From JAVJQS01 sp040218815 (lineage in GTDB: Bacteria > Bacteroidota > Bacteroidia > Flavobacteriales_E > Vicingaceae), in assembly GCA_040218815.1 (NCBI GenBank), contig JAVJQS010000002.1:39518-103517 (forward strand): DNA of 64,000 nt, read 5' to 3'. The position numbers were made by a program, and so were the translations under genes. Each line of letters opens with the position of its first letter. The first letter of the stretch is position 1. Below the pieces are notes generated by a model. The model saw only the letters and a list, made by a program, of their open reading frames with translations, was not told the DNA's origin and searched no databases. Shown here piece after piece: positions 48,501 to 55,076 of the stretch.

Positions 48501-50275
48501 TCAATTCCTGCACAAGAAGCATCCGTTGATGTAATTGATGCAACTAATACTGCAGGTTGCCCTACAATAGCAGTTGTAGTAGCTGTGCAGCTATTTGCAT
48601 CAGATACTGTTACAGTGTAGGTATTAGCAATCAAATTAGGGTTTGCAGCTGTTGTTGGAGAGTTTGACCATAGGTAAGTATAAGCTCCTGTTCCACCGTT
48701 AGCTAGAACCCTCGCAAATCCATCATTATTCCCATTACAAGATGCATCAAGAACCGAGTCTATCGTGGCTGTAAGCAAAGATGGGGCACCTAAAATAATG
48801 CTCAAAGAATCAGCGCAACCGTTATTGTCAGTAACTACTACTTGATAAGTTCCTGCAGGTATTCCAGAAATGTCTTCTGTAATATCTGAGTTGCTCCAAG
48901 CAAAAGTATAAGCTGGAGTACCGCCACTTACATCAATATCAATACTTCCATCACTCGACCCATTACATAAGGGTTCAGTTAGGGTATTAACTGAAATAGA
49001 AATTGCTGAAGCCTCTATTATTGTTACTGAATCAATATATTCACATAGCAAAGCATCTGTAACTGTAATAGTATAGGTTCCGGCTGCAAGGTTAGAAATT
49101 GTAGAACTATTACCCGTTCCACTTGTCGACTCAGACCATTCAAAACTATATGCTGGTGTAGCACCTGAAATACTAGCGGTAATTGAACCTGTGGAATCTC
49201 CAAAACAATCAACATCTACTTGGCTAAAAGTAACATTAAACGCAGGCTGTTCAGTAACTGTAATAGAAGCAGTTTCAGAACAAGCGTTTTGATCTTCAAC
49301 GGTTACGGTATAAGTATTAGCTGCTAATCCGGTTCTATTTCTAGTCGTATCAGGTCCATCGCTCCAAGTGTAGGTATAAGGCGGAGTTCCTCCACTTCTT
49401 GCCGTATTTATAACTCCTGTTGAATCTCCAAAACAAAAGACATCGATTTTTGAAAGGCTGACTGAAAGAGCAGCCGCAGGCCCATCAACAGTAAAAGTTT
49501 CAATACCAATACACCCACTATCATCGGTAACTGTAATGGTATATGTGCCAACACTTAAGCCTGTTTCCGTGTCAGTATTATTCGCTGCATTGCTGCTCCA
49601 TTCGTAATTTGTATACGTTCCCGTACCGCCGCTTGGAACAGAAGTTGCTGAGCCATCTGAAAATCCAAAACAACTCACATCAGTTATAGCAACATTTGGT
49701 AAAATTTCATTGGGCTCTGTTATGGTTATAGAGTCAATTACTGAGCACCCATTAGTGTCTGTAACAGTAACAAAATATTCTCCATCACATAAATCAATTG
49801 CAGTTGTAGAGTCTTGCATTAAGGGATCACTCCACTGCACCGTGTAGGGTGGAGTTCCATTTCCAATTAACACTTCTGCAGTACCATCGCAGGTATCAAA
49901 ACAAGAAATAGGAGTTGAAGTAATTAAAGTTGAAATTTGAAAAGGTTCGTTAATTACAAAACTTGGACGAGGAAACAATAACTTATTTCCATCGCCTAAA
50001 TCCCTAATCGTAATTGAATAACTTCCACTACCTAAGCCAAAAACGGTGTCTCCAACATTAAAAAATGTAGCTGATGGAGAGGTATTGACGCTAATAGAAT
50101 AAGGTCCGGTAGGTGCTGTGGTTTGCAGTGAATCTATTGTTACATAACCATCCTGGGCTCCAAAACAGCTAGGATTTTGGAATTTGATGAAAGCAGCAGT
50201 TACTTCTGCACTTAATTGATTTATTGAGGCCGAGAAAAGCGTCAATAACAAAAAAAGCTTGTAGAAACTCTTCAT
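36527..50275 (-). CDS. sprB: Giant SprB-repeat cell-surface adhesin with type B T9SS sorting domain
   Basis: 4582 residues, one uninterrupted frame of 13.7 kb. A signal peptide (FYKLFLLLTLFSASINQLSA) is followed by roughly 50 SprB repeats of about 75-90 residues. The typical repeat reads CxGxxDGxIxVxxxGGTxPYTYxW, then LxxGxYTVTVTDxNGC and a short Pro-containing link. Modules are not uniform: some carry a GPGNPIGQGT insert, some SxAPFxV links, and a four-module block is duplicated at 45780-47640. A final beta domain and the type B sorting domain (INIPSGFSPNGDGKNDVWRI, QVYNRWGELLYEQ, about residues 4490-4582) close the protein. SprB of Flavobacterium johnsoniae is a mobile adhesin for gliding; this protein is shorter but of the same kind. 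Named from repeat type, sorting domain and adjacent SprF. Gliding itself cannot be shown from this window. Confidence 0.88.
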   Translation of the reverse strand: MKSFYKLFLLLTLFSASINQLSAEVTAAFIKFQNPSCFGAQDGYVTIDSLQTTAPTGPYSISVNTSPSATFFNVGDTVFGLGSGSYSITIRDLGDGNKLLFPRPSFVINEPFQISTLITSTPISCFDTCDGTAEVLIGNGTPPYTVQWSDPLMQDSTTAIDLCDGEYFVTVTDTNGCSVIDSITITEPNEILPNVAITDVSCFGFSDGSATSVPSGGTGTYTNYEWSSNAANNTDTETGLSVGTYTITVTDDSGCIGIETFTVDGPAAALSVSLSKIDVFCFGDSTGVINTARSGGTPPYTYTWSDGPDTTRNRTGLAANTYTVTVEDQNACSETASITVTEQPAFNVTFSQVDVDCFGDSTGSITASISGATPAYSFEWSESTSGTGNSSTISNLAAGTYTITVTDALLCEYIDSVTIIEASAISISVNTLTEPLCNGSSDGSIDIDVSGGTPAYTFAWSNSDITEDISGIPAGTYQVVVTDNNGCADSLSIILGAPSLLTATIDSVLDASCNGNNDGFARVLANGGTGAYTYLWSNSPTTAANPNLIANTYTVTVSDANSCTATTTAIVGQPAVLVASITSTDASCAGIDDGSATASGSGGTSPYSFLWSTAGADTTATINGLTGGTYTVTVSDSQGCDDVTSVLINQPSAISTSTTAIDADCNGDSTGSATVSASGGTPAYTFLWDSNALDQTTATATNLSSGTYFVTVSDNNGCSTVDSATVNEPTAVVASISASTNPSCNGDSDGSATVSATGGTGAYTFQWDANAGGQMTATATGLGDGTYLVTVSDANGCTDTSTVNLSEPAALTVSADSLVDISCNGANDGFIRVAGNGGTPPYTFNWGGPTGNTRSNLTPGSYTVTISDANNCDSVASFVISEPDSVTTNLTTINESCAGNDGEVDASGATGGTAPYTYAWSGTTNTSSTIDTLTAGSYTLTITDANNCQKIESFTIGSDPGIDDRETVVDVTCGGGSDGSITLSPSGGTAPYTYAWDDGPTTFFRFALSEGTYTVTITDNATPSCSVVETYIVGGPDTLNPTISAVDAGCVALGSASVSTVGGSGPYTFNWGPGNPIGQGTDSISGLVAGTYSLTVTDSLGCDSIQSFTINAASANFTFRRSVINDSCFAQCNGFAGVSFLSGGTAPYTFEWDDLSTNSFRDNLCAGSYTLEISDANGCDSIVSFTITEPDSISTNLVITDETCAGNDGIADASAPTGGTPPYTFNWGPGNPIGQGTSIISSLSAQTYTLTITDNNNCEKIESFVINSSTGIDDGETVVDVLCAGDSTGSVTLSPSGGNAPYSFSWNTGSNQFFINNLQAGNYSVTITDNSTPACTTLASYVIDEPDTLKPTLTFTGSGCSTAGTGTATVATSGGVPPYTFNWGPGNPIGQGTATVSSLGAGAYTVTVSDANGCDSVQTFNISSGVSNFVFTDSVRPTTCFGTCDGFAGVLGLSGGNPPYTFNWNVAGSINSTRNDLCAGSYSLTISDSFGCDSIVSFTVIDADSIEATVTSIPDTCVAKVGSASIVVNSGGTGPYTFNWPPDGPSSGNSIDSLFPGNYQLTITDATGCSIEKGFSIGNIAPFNIDITKKDISCKDADDGEIDVSAAGGTNPLTYEWVAGTSFLVGANPRNVTAGTYTITITDANGCAAVNSVTVNEPDSLLASFLVVNDSSCTAAREGIATALATGGTPPYTYNWSAGIPLNNTTSDLASGSYFLTLRDANGCVFSESFTIGSVAPFGIVVDTTPASCGGVMDGSITITTLGSTPPLTYDWQSGSGLMGANPTGVAGGTYALTVTDGSGCSQTESVVVREENDIILDTTIIMDESCTPGSDGYAKIVISGGLQPYTYVWSPSTVDGQGTDSIFNLSPFGGSQAYEVVVTDANGCTKRFNAVVETGENIDANENIVFPTCFGNCDGSIRLSPTGGVRPYSYAWSDTTLTDSSRSDLCVGVYQVTITDNATPPCTKVEVIVVENRPILTVVEIKSFVESCVPGSDGSAAITAGGGTPPYTYDWSSGNKDSNTGVFDLEAGIHTVTVTDANGCTATESFQTFKAPDPIVTTTSTNPTCNGGSDGTITVNTSLGLNPLTYNWTGGPPIPVGADPQNLPAGTYTISVTDKLGCVGSSTATLIDEAPITASFAITDESCTPGFDGGAVATPTGGTPPYTYTWPASGTATGNTVTGLEANTYNVTITDDSSCTVIIPFTIGSTAPFNVTITKDSVTCRGGNDGEITVTTSAASPTFTWATLPAGSSQTGLEAGTYFLTVTDGVTGCNETETIIVEEPDTFLSNAILTNVSCSGNGSDGEIDLNVTGGTSPYTYNWGGGITTEDRINLGVNTYTVTVTDDNGCQFSESFTIIDEPTITLDLDSVDVTCNGFSDGRITLTTSSLNPTFNWSPSVPSPNQGNQNGVAANTYKVTVTDAVTGCSAIDSITVNQPAALSATISTSPASCSPGSDGSAIANVLGGDAPYTYNWPAGIPIGNTVTGLAANSYNLTVVDNSNCSSIFPFTIGSSAAFSINFTNRIEPNCFGDSTGQFSTNVVGAGGPLGFAWSSALPPQANQVGLAAGTYTVTVTDSANGCTETANITLGQPSDILATATIIRESCSPGADGEIDISVSGGTVAGAYTYNWSANTAPNQALEDQTGLLADTYEVTITDDNGCISLDTFIVGNSAPFDVTVVKTDLDCFGDMDGTIDVTVSGSISGTISYTWDPPQGNTPNLTGLEARDYDLTITDAGNGCIDTRTITINAPSEIMVTASTTPESCSPGDDGTITLDAVTGGTSTGGVYLYNWTGAGITNPSNRNQTALASGSYTVTITDDNACTIVETFNVGVSAPFDVNLDSTDVSCNGLSDGSVLVSTTASNPTYAWTPSNLSGNNPTGLLAGTYTVTVTEPSSGCAESATITVNEPANISASFTVTNSTCGNSDGRIVASLISGGTAPRTITWLDASKLPIGQSGNTADTLAAGTYFAAFSDANNCPDTLSAQVSDDAGPTATIASVDASCGNSCDGTATVTSTCLSTTCVIEWRDNSGTVIGSTASISNLCPGDYFAEITDIATNCVTNLSITINQGSSILANLTTVDNACSALTVCSGEAAVNPSGGTAPYTYNWSGPSSPIIGQGTDSIFSLCPGNYDVTVTDANGCDTSLSFVINARAIISPNFTSSNETCTGANDGTISLAPLGGTTPYTYNWSPVPGNGQGVANATGLSAQNYAITITDALGCDTAITVNIGSGAFVYSIAKTDLSCNGTPDGTADVTIVGGSLGFSFNWDPAPGAGQGTANVAGLSDLKYQVTITAGSGCSAVDSVTINSSSPISPNESFTDETCAGLCNGTIDLNASGGAGAPYTYNWSPVPPNGQGVANATGLCTGDYFITVSDASGCDTAISITIQGSTALVSSITTEDMSCNNSDPCDGSASISVSGGSAPFTYDWSAGNVVGAAGDTVNTLCVGEYTVTISDANGCSRIDTFNISAPPTIAASFNSVNSTCNFADGSITVSPSGGTPGYAFEWFDVGLNALNITTPTISNIASGIYFVDVTDVIGCVEQFSTALSDDGGEVVTTSQTNVTCFGGSDGTAKASYNCADPACSVQWFDGATGLSLNVTIDSISNLKAGSYFVQVTNNSGCNTFENVIITQPDPFEVTPNIVDETCNGGCNGSISVVATGGTGNISYNWGPGPLVGQGTNSISNLCSGIYSLTVTDDNGCDSVFTFNVGQPAAFTTSFTYSESNCSLADGSITATVNGGTVAVDYQYQWLDGTNKVLVGETNATINNISAGAYFLRVRDDNLCQERFTAVLGDQNGPTVVVDSTLDAGCFGENDGAIFITASGSNTPYTFNWLPNGQTTEDIINLRAGSYTVEVSDALGCIGTDTATIVSSDELIATITTDDATCGVCNGEADISVVGGTAPYTYLWSNGSVADTAGSLCGGAHTVIITDANGCSITESFSVNTDGGPTGETITAMATSCATSCDGSVTVTPVGGTAPYTYLWQHNGATTNSLTGLCKGTYFIQISDVSGCSRNVRVEIDSPNEIIINDQVRGSECSAICDGSISLNVFGGTRPYTYSWGPTPRPNNSFIGNLCAGIYQVTVSDANGCSETKTINVSNNGNAIVANPTATDANCFGTCDGSLISNVTTSPSVEFRWFDNQGVAIAATNTNLINAACAGEYILETTTLPQGCKSYTTVVVEEPDSITLAPSIVKNISCAGSCDGEIFVSTQGGSLLFNYSWSDAQTDVPATGLCAGTYTVTATDANGCTAVNSVSLVNPPILTLNISGVTGVNCSSDCDGTATATANGGVPPYDFSWDGGQTGFNPIDLCFGQNILTLTDATGCMLMDTVNISATDTVIAETPNDALSCGNDSIYLDGTVVGSTVNSIRWVEGDTTTLITTRTDTAISRPVGNYTFYFIVSNGNCSDTASYTVEVVESPMLGVTSPIAIFKDEVANFEVTNQDPTYLYNWSPATDLTDSTIAEPISSTRETRLYILTVTDTNNCTYLDSVEVIYSRDINIPSGFSPNGDGKNDVWRIDILSEFPGATVQVYNRWGELLYEQTNGYTVPWDGTYEGKALPIGTYYYVVNFKSNRFDPATGPVTIVK
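45780..47640 (-). repeat. Tandem higher-order repeat inside the SprB-like gene
   Basis: Four successive, distinguishable modules occur twice in the same order with a period of about 0.9 kb. The marks are: a module with ESCAGNDG or ETCAGNDG; a module opening GIDDxETVVDV and containing SGSVTLSPSGG or DGSITLSPSGG; a module opening DTLxPT and containing GPGNPIGQGT; and a module with CFxxCxGFAGV. The first copy spans about 46715-47640, the second about 45780-46715. Confidence 0.75.
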
Positions 50276-50524
50276 AAAAGGGTAGTTTTTTCTTCGAATA
50301 GCAAAATAAGCTAGCTAAAAAGTGGATATTAATCGATAAGTTCTATTAAAAACAAATATAAATAATTCATGCTTGCACATCTTAAAACATGCAATTAAAT
50401 TGTTTATTAGACGAAAAGATATGGGTCTTGGTTGCCACAATTGAAATTATACCATTTTTATCTTCCTCCTAATCGAGAGGCTTAATAGTAGAAAAGCAAG
50501 TTGTAGCAGCTTTTCTGGCTCATC

Positions 50525-52594
50525 TTAGCTTACTGAACTTCCTGCGTTCATTTCTTTGTCTGGATTGACTAAAGCTAATTCTCCTTCAGCATTTTCAGCC
50601 ATTAAAACCATTCCTTCAGACTCTATACCCATCATTTTTCTAGCTGCCAAATTCACAATGACTTGAACTTGTTTCCCCAGCATTTCTTCTGAAGAATAAT
50701 GCTTTGCAATGCCAGACAAGATGGTTCGTTTCTCGTTGCCTAAGTCAACAGTCAACTTGAGCAGTTTGTTACTCTTTTTTAGCTTTTCGGCTGCAATAAC
50801 TTTCCCAATTCTAAGGTCTATTTTTTGAAAGTCTTCAAATTCAATTATTGGTTTAAATGGCACTGCTTCTGAATTCTTTTCCATGCTCTTAGCTGACTTT
50901 TCTAGTTTATTAATTTGGGACTGAATTTCAGGATCTTCTATTTTTTGGAATAAATGTTCTGCTTTACCAAGCTTGGTACTTCCTTTCACTAGGTCAATAC
51001 TTCCCAATTGTCTCCAATCCAAGCGTGAAATAGCTAAGGTTTCACTTAACTTTTTAGAGCTATCTGGCAGGAATGGAGCTAAAGCAATTGCTGCATTTGC
51101 CGCTAACTGTAAACTCAAGTTTAGAATAGTTTCCACCTTTTCAGGAGCTGTTTTTATGAGTTTCCAAGGCTCAAGTTCAGCCAAAAACTTATTACCCAAA
51201 CGTGCAATTCCAATGGCTTCGGTTTGCGCTTCTCGAAATTGTTTTTTCTCTAATCGTTGAGTACAGGCTTCCGTTAAGCTTTTCAATTGATCTATAACCC
51301 TTTGGTAATCTTTAATGTCCTCCCTTTGCTCAGGCACTACTCCATCATAATATTTATGTGTCAACACCACTGCTCGGTTTACAAAATTACCGTAAATGGC
51401 TACTAACTCACTGTTGTTTCTGGCTTGAAAATCTTCCCATGTAAACTCACTATCTTTACTCTCAGGGGCTATTGAACATAAGACATAACGCAAGACATCT
51501 TCCTTTCCTGGAAAGTCTTGGATATATTCATGCAACCAAACTGCCCAATTTCTTGAAGTTGAAATTTTATTGCCCTGCAGATTCAAAAATTCATTTGCAG
51601 GAACATTATTGGGCAAGTTAAACGCTCCATGCGCTTTTAACAAGATGGGGAAGATAATGCAATGAAAAACAATGTTATCTTTCCCAATAAAATGGACTAA
51701 CTCCGTGTCTTTATTTTGCCAATAATCTTTCCAATTCTCTCCATTTTCTTCCGCCCAAACTTTTGTCGCTGAAATGTATCCGATTGGAGCATCTAACCAA
51801 ACATACAGCACTTTCCCCTTAGCATCTTTTAGCGGCACTTTTACCCCCCAGTCTAAATCTCGAGTCATTGCTCTAGGCTGCAAGCCACCATCAATCCATG
51901 ATTTGCACTGCCCAATTACCTGTTTGCGCCATTCTTTAGGTTCGTGTTGCTTTTCACCATCTAAAGTTCCTTCTTCGATCCATTCTTTTAACCACCCCTC
52001 GTCTTTTTGCATCGGTAAATACCAGTGTGTGGTTTCCTTCAAAATAGGAGGCTTCCCACTTAAGGTAGAAATTGGGTTGATTAAATCATTAGGATTTAAT
52101 GAACTGCCACATTTCTCACATTGATCTCCATAAGCATTCTCGGAATTACATTTCGGGCAAGTTCCAGTAATGTAGCGATCCGCTAAAAATTGTTGGTGTT
52201 CTTCATCATAAAATTGCTCTCGCCTTTCTTTTGTAAATACTCCCTTTTCTTCTAAATCTAGGAAAAACTGTTTCGCCGTTTCATGGTGAATGGCTGCTGA
52301 AGTGCGATGAAAAATATCGAAACTAATTCCAAAATCAGCAAAAGCCTTTTTATTCAATTCATGAAATTCATCTACAATGGCCTGTGGTGTTTTACCTTCC
52401 TTTTTTGCCCTTAATGTGATTGCTGCCCCATGCTCGTCTGAGCCACAAACAAATGCTACTTTTTCGCCTTTAGCCCTAAGAAAGCGAGCATAAATATCGG
52501 CAGGCAAATAAGCACCAGCTAAATGCCCAATATGTATTGGTCCGTTGGCATAGGGCAAAGCCGCTGTTAATAGGTGTTTTTTAGGAGAGTTCAT
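50525..52594 (-). CDS. metG: Methionyl-tRNA synthetase
   Basis: 689 residues. The class I catalytic domain has the HIGH motif at H21-H24 (YANGPIHIGHLAG) and a KMSKS-like loop KISTSRNWAVW. A zinc knuckle insert shows CPKCNSENAYGDQCEKCG. The anticodon-binding helical domain follows (about 400-540), and the C-terminus carries a Trbp111/EMAPII-like tRNA-binding domain (about 590-689: FQKIDLRIGKVIAAEKLKKS, ILSGIAKHYS, NLAARKMMGIESEGMVLMAE). It charges initiator and elongator tRNA-Met. The length is usual for the dimeric type. An exact -7 promoter box lies 19 bases upstream of the ATG. Confidence 0.95.
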   Translation of the reverse strand: MNSPKKHLLTAALPYANGPIHIGHLAGAYLPADIYARFLRAKGEKVAFVCGSDEHGAAITLRAKKEGKTPQAIVDEFHELNKKAFADFGISFDIFHRTSAAIHHETAKQFFLDLEEKGVFTKERREQFYDEEHQQFLADRYITGTCPKCNSENAYGDQCEKCGSSLNPNDLINPISTLSGKPPILKETTHWYLPMQKDEGWLKEWIEEGTLDGEKQHEPKEWRKQVIGQCKSWIDGGLQPRAMTRDLDWGVKVPLKDAKGKVLYVWLDAPIGYISATKVWAEENGENWKDYWQNKDTELVHFIGKDNIVFHCIIFPILLKAHGAFNLPNNVPANEFLNLQGNKISTSRNWAVWLHEYIQDFPGKEDVLRYVLCSIAPESKDSEFTWEDFQARNNSELVAIYGNFVNRAVVLTHKYYDGVVPEQREDIKDYQRVIDQLKSLTEACTQRLEKKQFREAQTEAIGIARLGNKFLAELEPWKLIKTAPEKVETILNLSLQLAANAAIALAPFLPDSSKKLSETLAISRLDWRQLGSIDLVKGSTKLGKAEHLFQKIEDPEIQSQINKLEKSAKSMEKNSEAVPFKPIIEFEDFQKIDLRIGKVIAAEKLKKSNKLLKLTVDLGNEKRTILSGIAKHYSSEEMLGKQVQVIVNLAARKMMGIESEGMVLMAENAEGELALVNPDKEMNAGSSVS

Positions 52595-52612
52595 GCATTA
52601 AATTTTGGTCTG

Positions 52613-52620
52613 CAAATATA
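52613..52620 (-). promoter_or_regulatory. Candidate -7 promoter box of metG (TATATTTG)
   Basis: Exact TAnnTTTG match on the minus strand, 18 bases upstream of the metG ATG. Confidence 0.55.
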
Positions 52621-52635
52621 GGATTATGCTTACTT

Positions 52636-52790
52636 AAGAGTGAAAAGTGTCTAAAGTTAAAAGTACTAGGAGTTGGACGTACTTGGAGTGTCTTGAGTAC
52701 TTAAAGTTGTAAATAGCTTTCGGAATTAGATCTGCGAGAGTAATATAAAGTTAAGAGTTAAAAGTGCCTAAAGTTAAAAGTACTTGGAGT
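52636..52790. repeat. Pair of about 38-bp direct repeats
   Basis: Two copies at 52636-52673 and 52753-52790 share the core CTAAAGTTAAAAGTACT and differ at only a few positions. Shorter related pieces (GAGTACTTAAAGTTG, GTACTTGGAGT) lie between and around them. The copies sit between metG (which reads away) and the 3' end of an EamA gene. Function unknown; they look like a dispersed intergenic repeat. Confidence 0.7.
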
Positions 52791-52859
52791 AACTTGAGTT
52801 TAACAACAATTTAAAACTCTATACCCCAAATCTAAATTCGTAAATCCAATATCGTAAAT

Positions 52860-53741
52860 TCAACTATTCATTTTTAATTTTCGTCTCCTCTTTCGTTTTA
52901 TCCAAACATTTAGAAACAATGAACTTAATATTATGAGTGTTCCAATATAAAAGCCCAGTGACATTTTCTCGTCCTCCCCAAAAATCAAATAAGCTAAAAC
53001 TATTCCATAAACCGGTTCCAAGTTTATACTCAAACTGACAGTAAAAGGAGTTAGCTCTTCCATAACTTTTACCGAGGCTACAAAAGCAAAAGCTGTGCAC
53101 ACAATGGCCAAGATTAACAGATAAAAAAGATCCATTCCAGTCATCTCAAAGTTTGGGAATTTTTGGGGTTTTACCACTAAAAAATAGAGGGTAATCGCCA
53201 AAACTCCCCCTCCCAATTCATAAAAAGAAATACGAGTGGAATCATATTTTTTAATCAATCTTCCATTTATTACTGTAAAAAGTGACGCCAAAAAAGCCGC
53301 AATAATTGCCAGTATGATTCCAAAGCTATTTTCTGTTTCAAACTGAAAGATAAAATACAAGCCTAGAATTACCAATCCTCCTAGAAACAACTCATAGCCA
53401 TAGAGTTTGCGCTTGAAAAAAATCGGTTCTAATAGTGCTGTAAAAAGCGAGGCTGTTGCAAGTGCCGCCAAAGCCACAGAAACATTAGCTTGCTTAATTG
53501 ATTCAAAAAAGAAAACCCAATGAGCAGCAATAATAAATCCGGTTAAAATCGTTTGCCACGCTCCCTTTTTCGGCATCAAAAGTGCCTTCTTTTTCAACAC
53601 TAAATAAACACCAATTGAAGCTGAAGCAAATAACATGCGATACCACACTAGTGCCTCTGAAGGAATCGTGATGAGTTTACCTAGAATTCCGGTAAACCCA
53701 AAAATGAGCACTACAATATGGAGTAGTAATAAATTTTTCAA
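52860..53741 (-). CDS. EamA/DMT-family transporter
   Basis: 293 residues with ten predicted hydrophobic helices in two EamA repeats. Examples are ALVWYRMLFASASIGVYLVL in the first and FELGGGVLAITLYF-like YELGGGVLAITLYFLVV opening the second; TPFTVSLSINLEPVYGIVLA near the end is the usual EamA signature. Members export amino acids, nucleotide sugars or other metabolites; no substrate can be assigned. The start is TTG, with a stop three codons further upstream. It follows the cyclase-family gene by 28 bases and is probably co-transcribed with it. The tail is strongly basic (KRKRRRKLK). Confidence 0.85.
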   Translation of the reverse strand: MKNLLLLHIVVLIFGFTGILGKLITIPSEALVWYRMLFASASIGVYLVLKKKALLMPKKGAWQTILTGFIIAAHWVFFFESIKQANVSVALAALATASLFTALLEPIFFKRKLYGYELFLGGLVILGLYFIFQFETENSFGIILAIIAAFLASLFTVINGRLIKKYDSTRISFYELGGGVLAITLYFLVVKPQKFPNFEMTGMDLFYLLILAIVCTAFAFVASVKVMEELTPFTVSLSINLEPVYGIVLAYLIFGEDEKMSLGFYIGTLIILSSLFLNVWIKRKRRRKLKMNS

Positions 53742-53769
53742 TGTGCTTACTTATTAAATCAGCACAAGA

Positions 53770-54519
53770 TTACGCAATCGCATACAACACTGGTTTGCTT
53801 GGGCTAGCATCATTTTCAAAACTTGCAATTTGCAGGTTTAACAAATAAAACCCATCAGGAATTGAGTTCGGAACATATACTAGCTCCGTAATGGTGCGTT
53901 CAAAATTGGTATTTTTTGGATGTTCCCAAAATGCATGGTGTGCAGCCAATTCACCTCCGTCAACTTCTTTGTCAACTGATGGTAAGTCAATTAAAAAATG
54001 CTTGATACCGCTCTCGATAATAATTTTCATAGCACCTACAGTAATAAAAGGAGGGTTGCTATTTGAGTAGTTTTTGGTCTTCTTTGCTTCCGAATTCGGT
54101 AAGGTTCTAATAATTATTGCCTCAGCATCTAAGTGTTTCCGGTGTAACTGAATTAATTCCTTTGAAATCACCCGGTCCCCATTGGTCTTTTCTTCGGGTT
54201 GAACTGTTATTAGCTCTGCTAAATAAAAGAATTGTTTTAGGCATTCATTAATAGAGTGTATTTTCTTTGTGATATGACCAACACATTCTGTATGCGTTCC
54301 ATTGCCATGCGGATTAAAAGCAATGTCGCGAAAATTGACACTTCCTCCTTCTGCAACAGCACCTGTAAATTGATCTGTCCGAACAGGTTCAATTTTTACT
54401 GGATCGACATACCAGGCGGAAACATTCTCTGCGCCAATTCGCAATGGAATTGAAATATCTAGAGGTTGACTTAAATCAGTTAGATAGTCTTTACTATTTT
54501 TTTGAATAGTGGTTTTCAT
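53770..54519 (-). CDS. Cyclase-family protein (kynurenine-formamidase-like metal hydrolase)
   Basis: 249 residues, no signal peptide. The key motif NPHGNGTHTECVGHI matches the HxGTHxDxxxH metal site of the cyclase/KynB family, with Glu in place of the usual Asp. Further conserved features are AIIIRTLPNS, FITVGAMKIIIESGIKHFLI with DLPSVDKEVDG, and HHAFWEHPKN, which adds His ligands. Family members hydrolyse N-formylkynurenine, isatin or cyclic amides; no kyn genes are nearby, so the substrate is open. The EamA transporter downstream may export the product. Confidence 0.82.
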   Translation of the reverse strand: MKTTIQKNSKDYLTDLSQPLDISIPLRIGAENVSAWYVDPVKIEPVRTDQFTGAVAEGGSVNFRDIAFNPHGNGTHTECVGHITKKIHSINECLKQFFYLAELITVQPEEKTNGDRVISKELIQLHRKHLDAEAIIIRTLPNSEAKKTKNYSNSNPPFITVGAMKIIIESGIKHFLIDLPSVDKEVDGGELAAHHAFWEHPKNTNFERTITELVYVPNSIPDGFYLLNLQIASFENDASPSKPVLYAIA

Positions 54520-54529
54520 GGGTTAAAAA

Positions 54530-54577
54530 TAGTGATAATTGGGCTTCTCAACTCCGCTCGAAGACCAATAATCGACT
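54530..54577. repeat. 48-bp direct repeat, copy A (downstream of the GIY-YIG gene)
   Basis: Begins TAGTGATAATTGGGCTTCTC and ends AATAATCGACT. It matches copy B (55029-55076) at 45 of 48 positions in the same orientation. Three more degenerate CTCCGCTCGAAG-like units follow to about 54644, and inverted units (GAGCGGAGTCGA) lie at 54675-54686 and 54702-54713. Confidence 0.88.
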
Positions 54578-54687
54578 CTGTTCGAAATCCAGATTAATGA
54601 CTATGCTCGAAGTCCAATAATAGACTTCGCTCGACGACCAAAACATCAACTTTACCTTAAAAATGAAAGATCCTTGAGCGGAGTCGA

Positions 54688-55017
54688 TCAAAGGTCGCTG
54701 AGCGGAGTCGAAGTGCCCTTTGATTTGTAATGACTAAAGTTCATACATTCTGCTAAAGGATGTAAGAGGTTAAGTCTTCCTTGCATTAAGGCAATTTTCT
54801 TTTTTCTATTCCAGTTTTGAACTTGTTTCTCACGATAAAATGCTTCATCAATACGATCAAATTTTTCATAATAAAGCAACTTCACTGGTAAATGTTTTTT
54901 TGTGTAGTTAGCCCCCTCTCCTGCTTGATGCTGCTGAATTCTTTTTTCTAGATTTATTGTGCTTCCAGTATAAAAATTCCCGTTTGAACATTCAAGGATG
55001 TACATAAAGCCTTTCAT
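54688..55017 (-). CDS. GIY-YIG nuclease-domain protein in a repeat-flanked cassette
   Basis: 109 residues of the single-domain GIY-YIG (UPF0213/YhbQ-like) type. The motif is FMYILECSNGNFYTGST, with Y6 and Y17 in the GIY and YIG positions; the catalytic Arg lies in NLEKRIQQHQAG. KLLYYEKFDRIDEAFYREKQ and QNWNRKKKIALMQG complete the fold. Such proteins can cut DNA; the role of the small stand-alone form is unclear. The last ten residues (KGTSTPLSDL) are encoded by a copy of the dispersed GAGCGGAGTCGAAG repeat, and the gene lies between two 48-bp direct repeats. That layout suggests gene and repeats travel together. Confidence 0.82.
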   Translation of the reverse strand: MKGFMYILECSNGNFYTGSTINLEKRIQQHQAGEGANYTKKHLPVKLLYYEKFDRIDEAFYREKQVQNWNRKKKIALMQGRLNLLHPLAECMNFSHYKSKGTSTPLSDL

Positions 55018-55028
55018 ACTGATAAAGT

Positions 55029-55076
55029 TAGTGATAATTGGGCTTCTCGACTTCGCTCGAAGTCCAATAATCGACT
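55029..55076. repeat. 48-bp direct repeat, copy B (upstream of the GIY-YIG gene)
   Basis: Same sequence as copy A except three substitutions. It begins 12 bases upstream of the GIY-YIG start, so it occupies the promoter or leader of that gene. A second CGACTTCGCTCGAAGTC unit follows directly (55072-55088), and an inverted CGCTGAACGGAGT unit lies at 55121-55133. Confidence 0.88.

Larger units (their letters stand above)
54530..55076. mobile_element. Putative GIY-YIG cassette bounded by 48-bp direct repeats
   Basis: A 547-bp unit in which a GIY-YIG gene is enclosed by near-identical 48-bp direct repeats with associated degenerate and inverted sub-repeats. No transposase or integrase is encoded. 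Mobility is inferred only from the layout; a duplicated regulatory repeat is an alternative. Confidence 0.45.

Noticed and set aside
36527..50275. Plus-strand and alternate-frame open frames inside the SprB-like gene
   Set aside because: They are by-products of the repetitive composition of the real frame; none has a domain or start context of its own.
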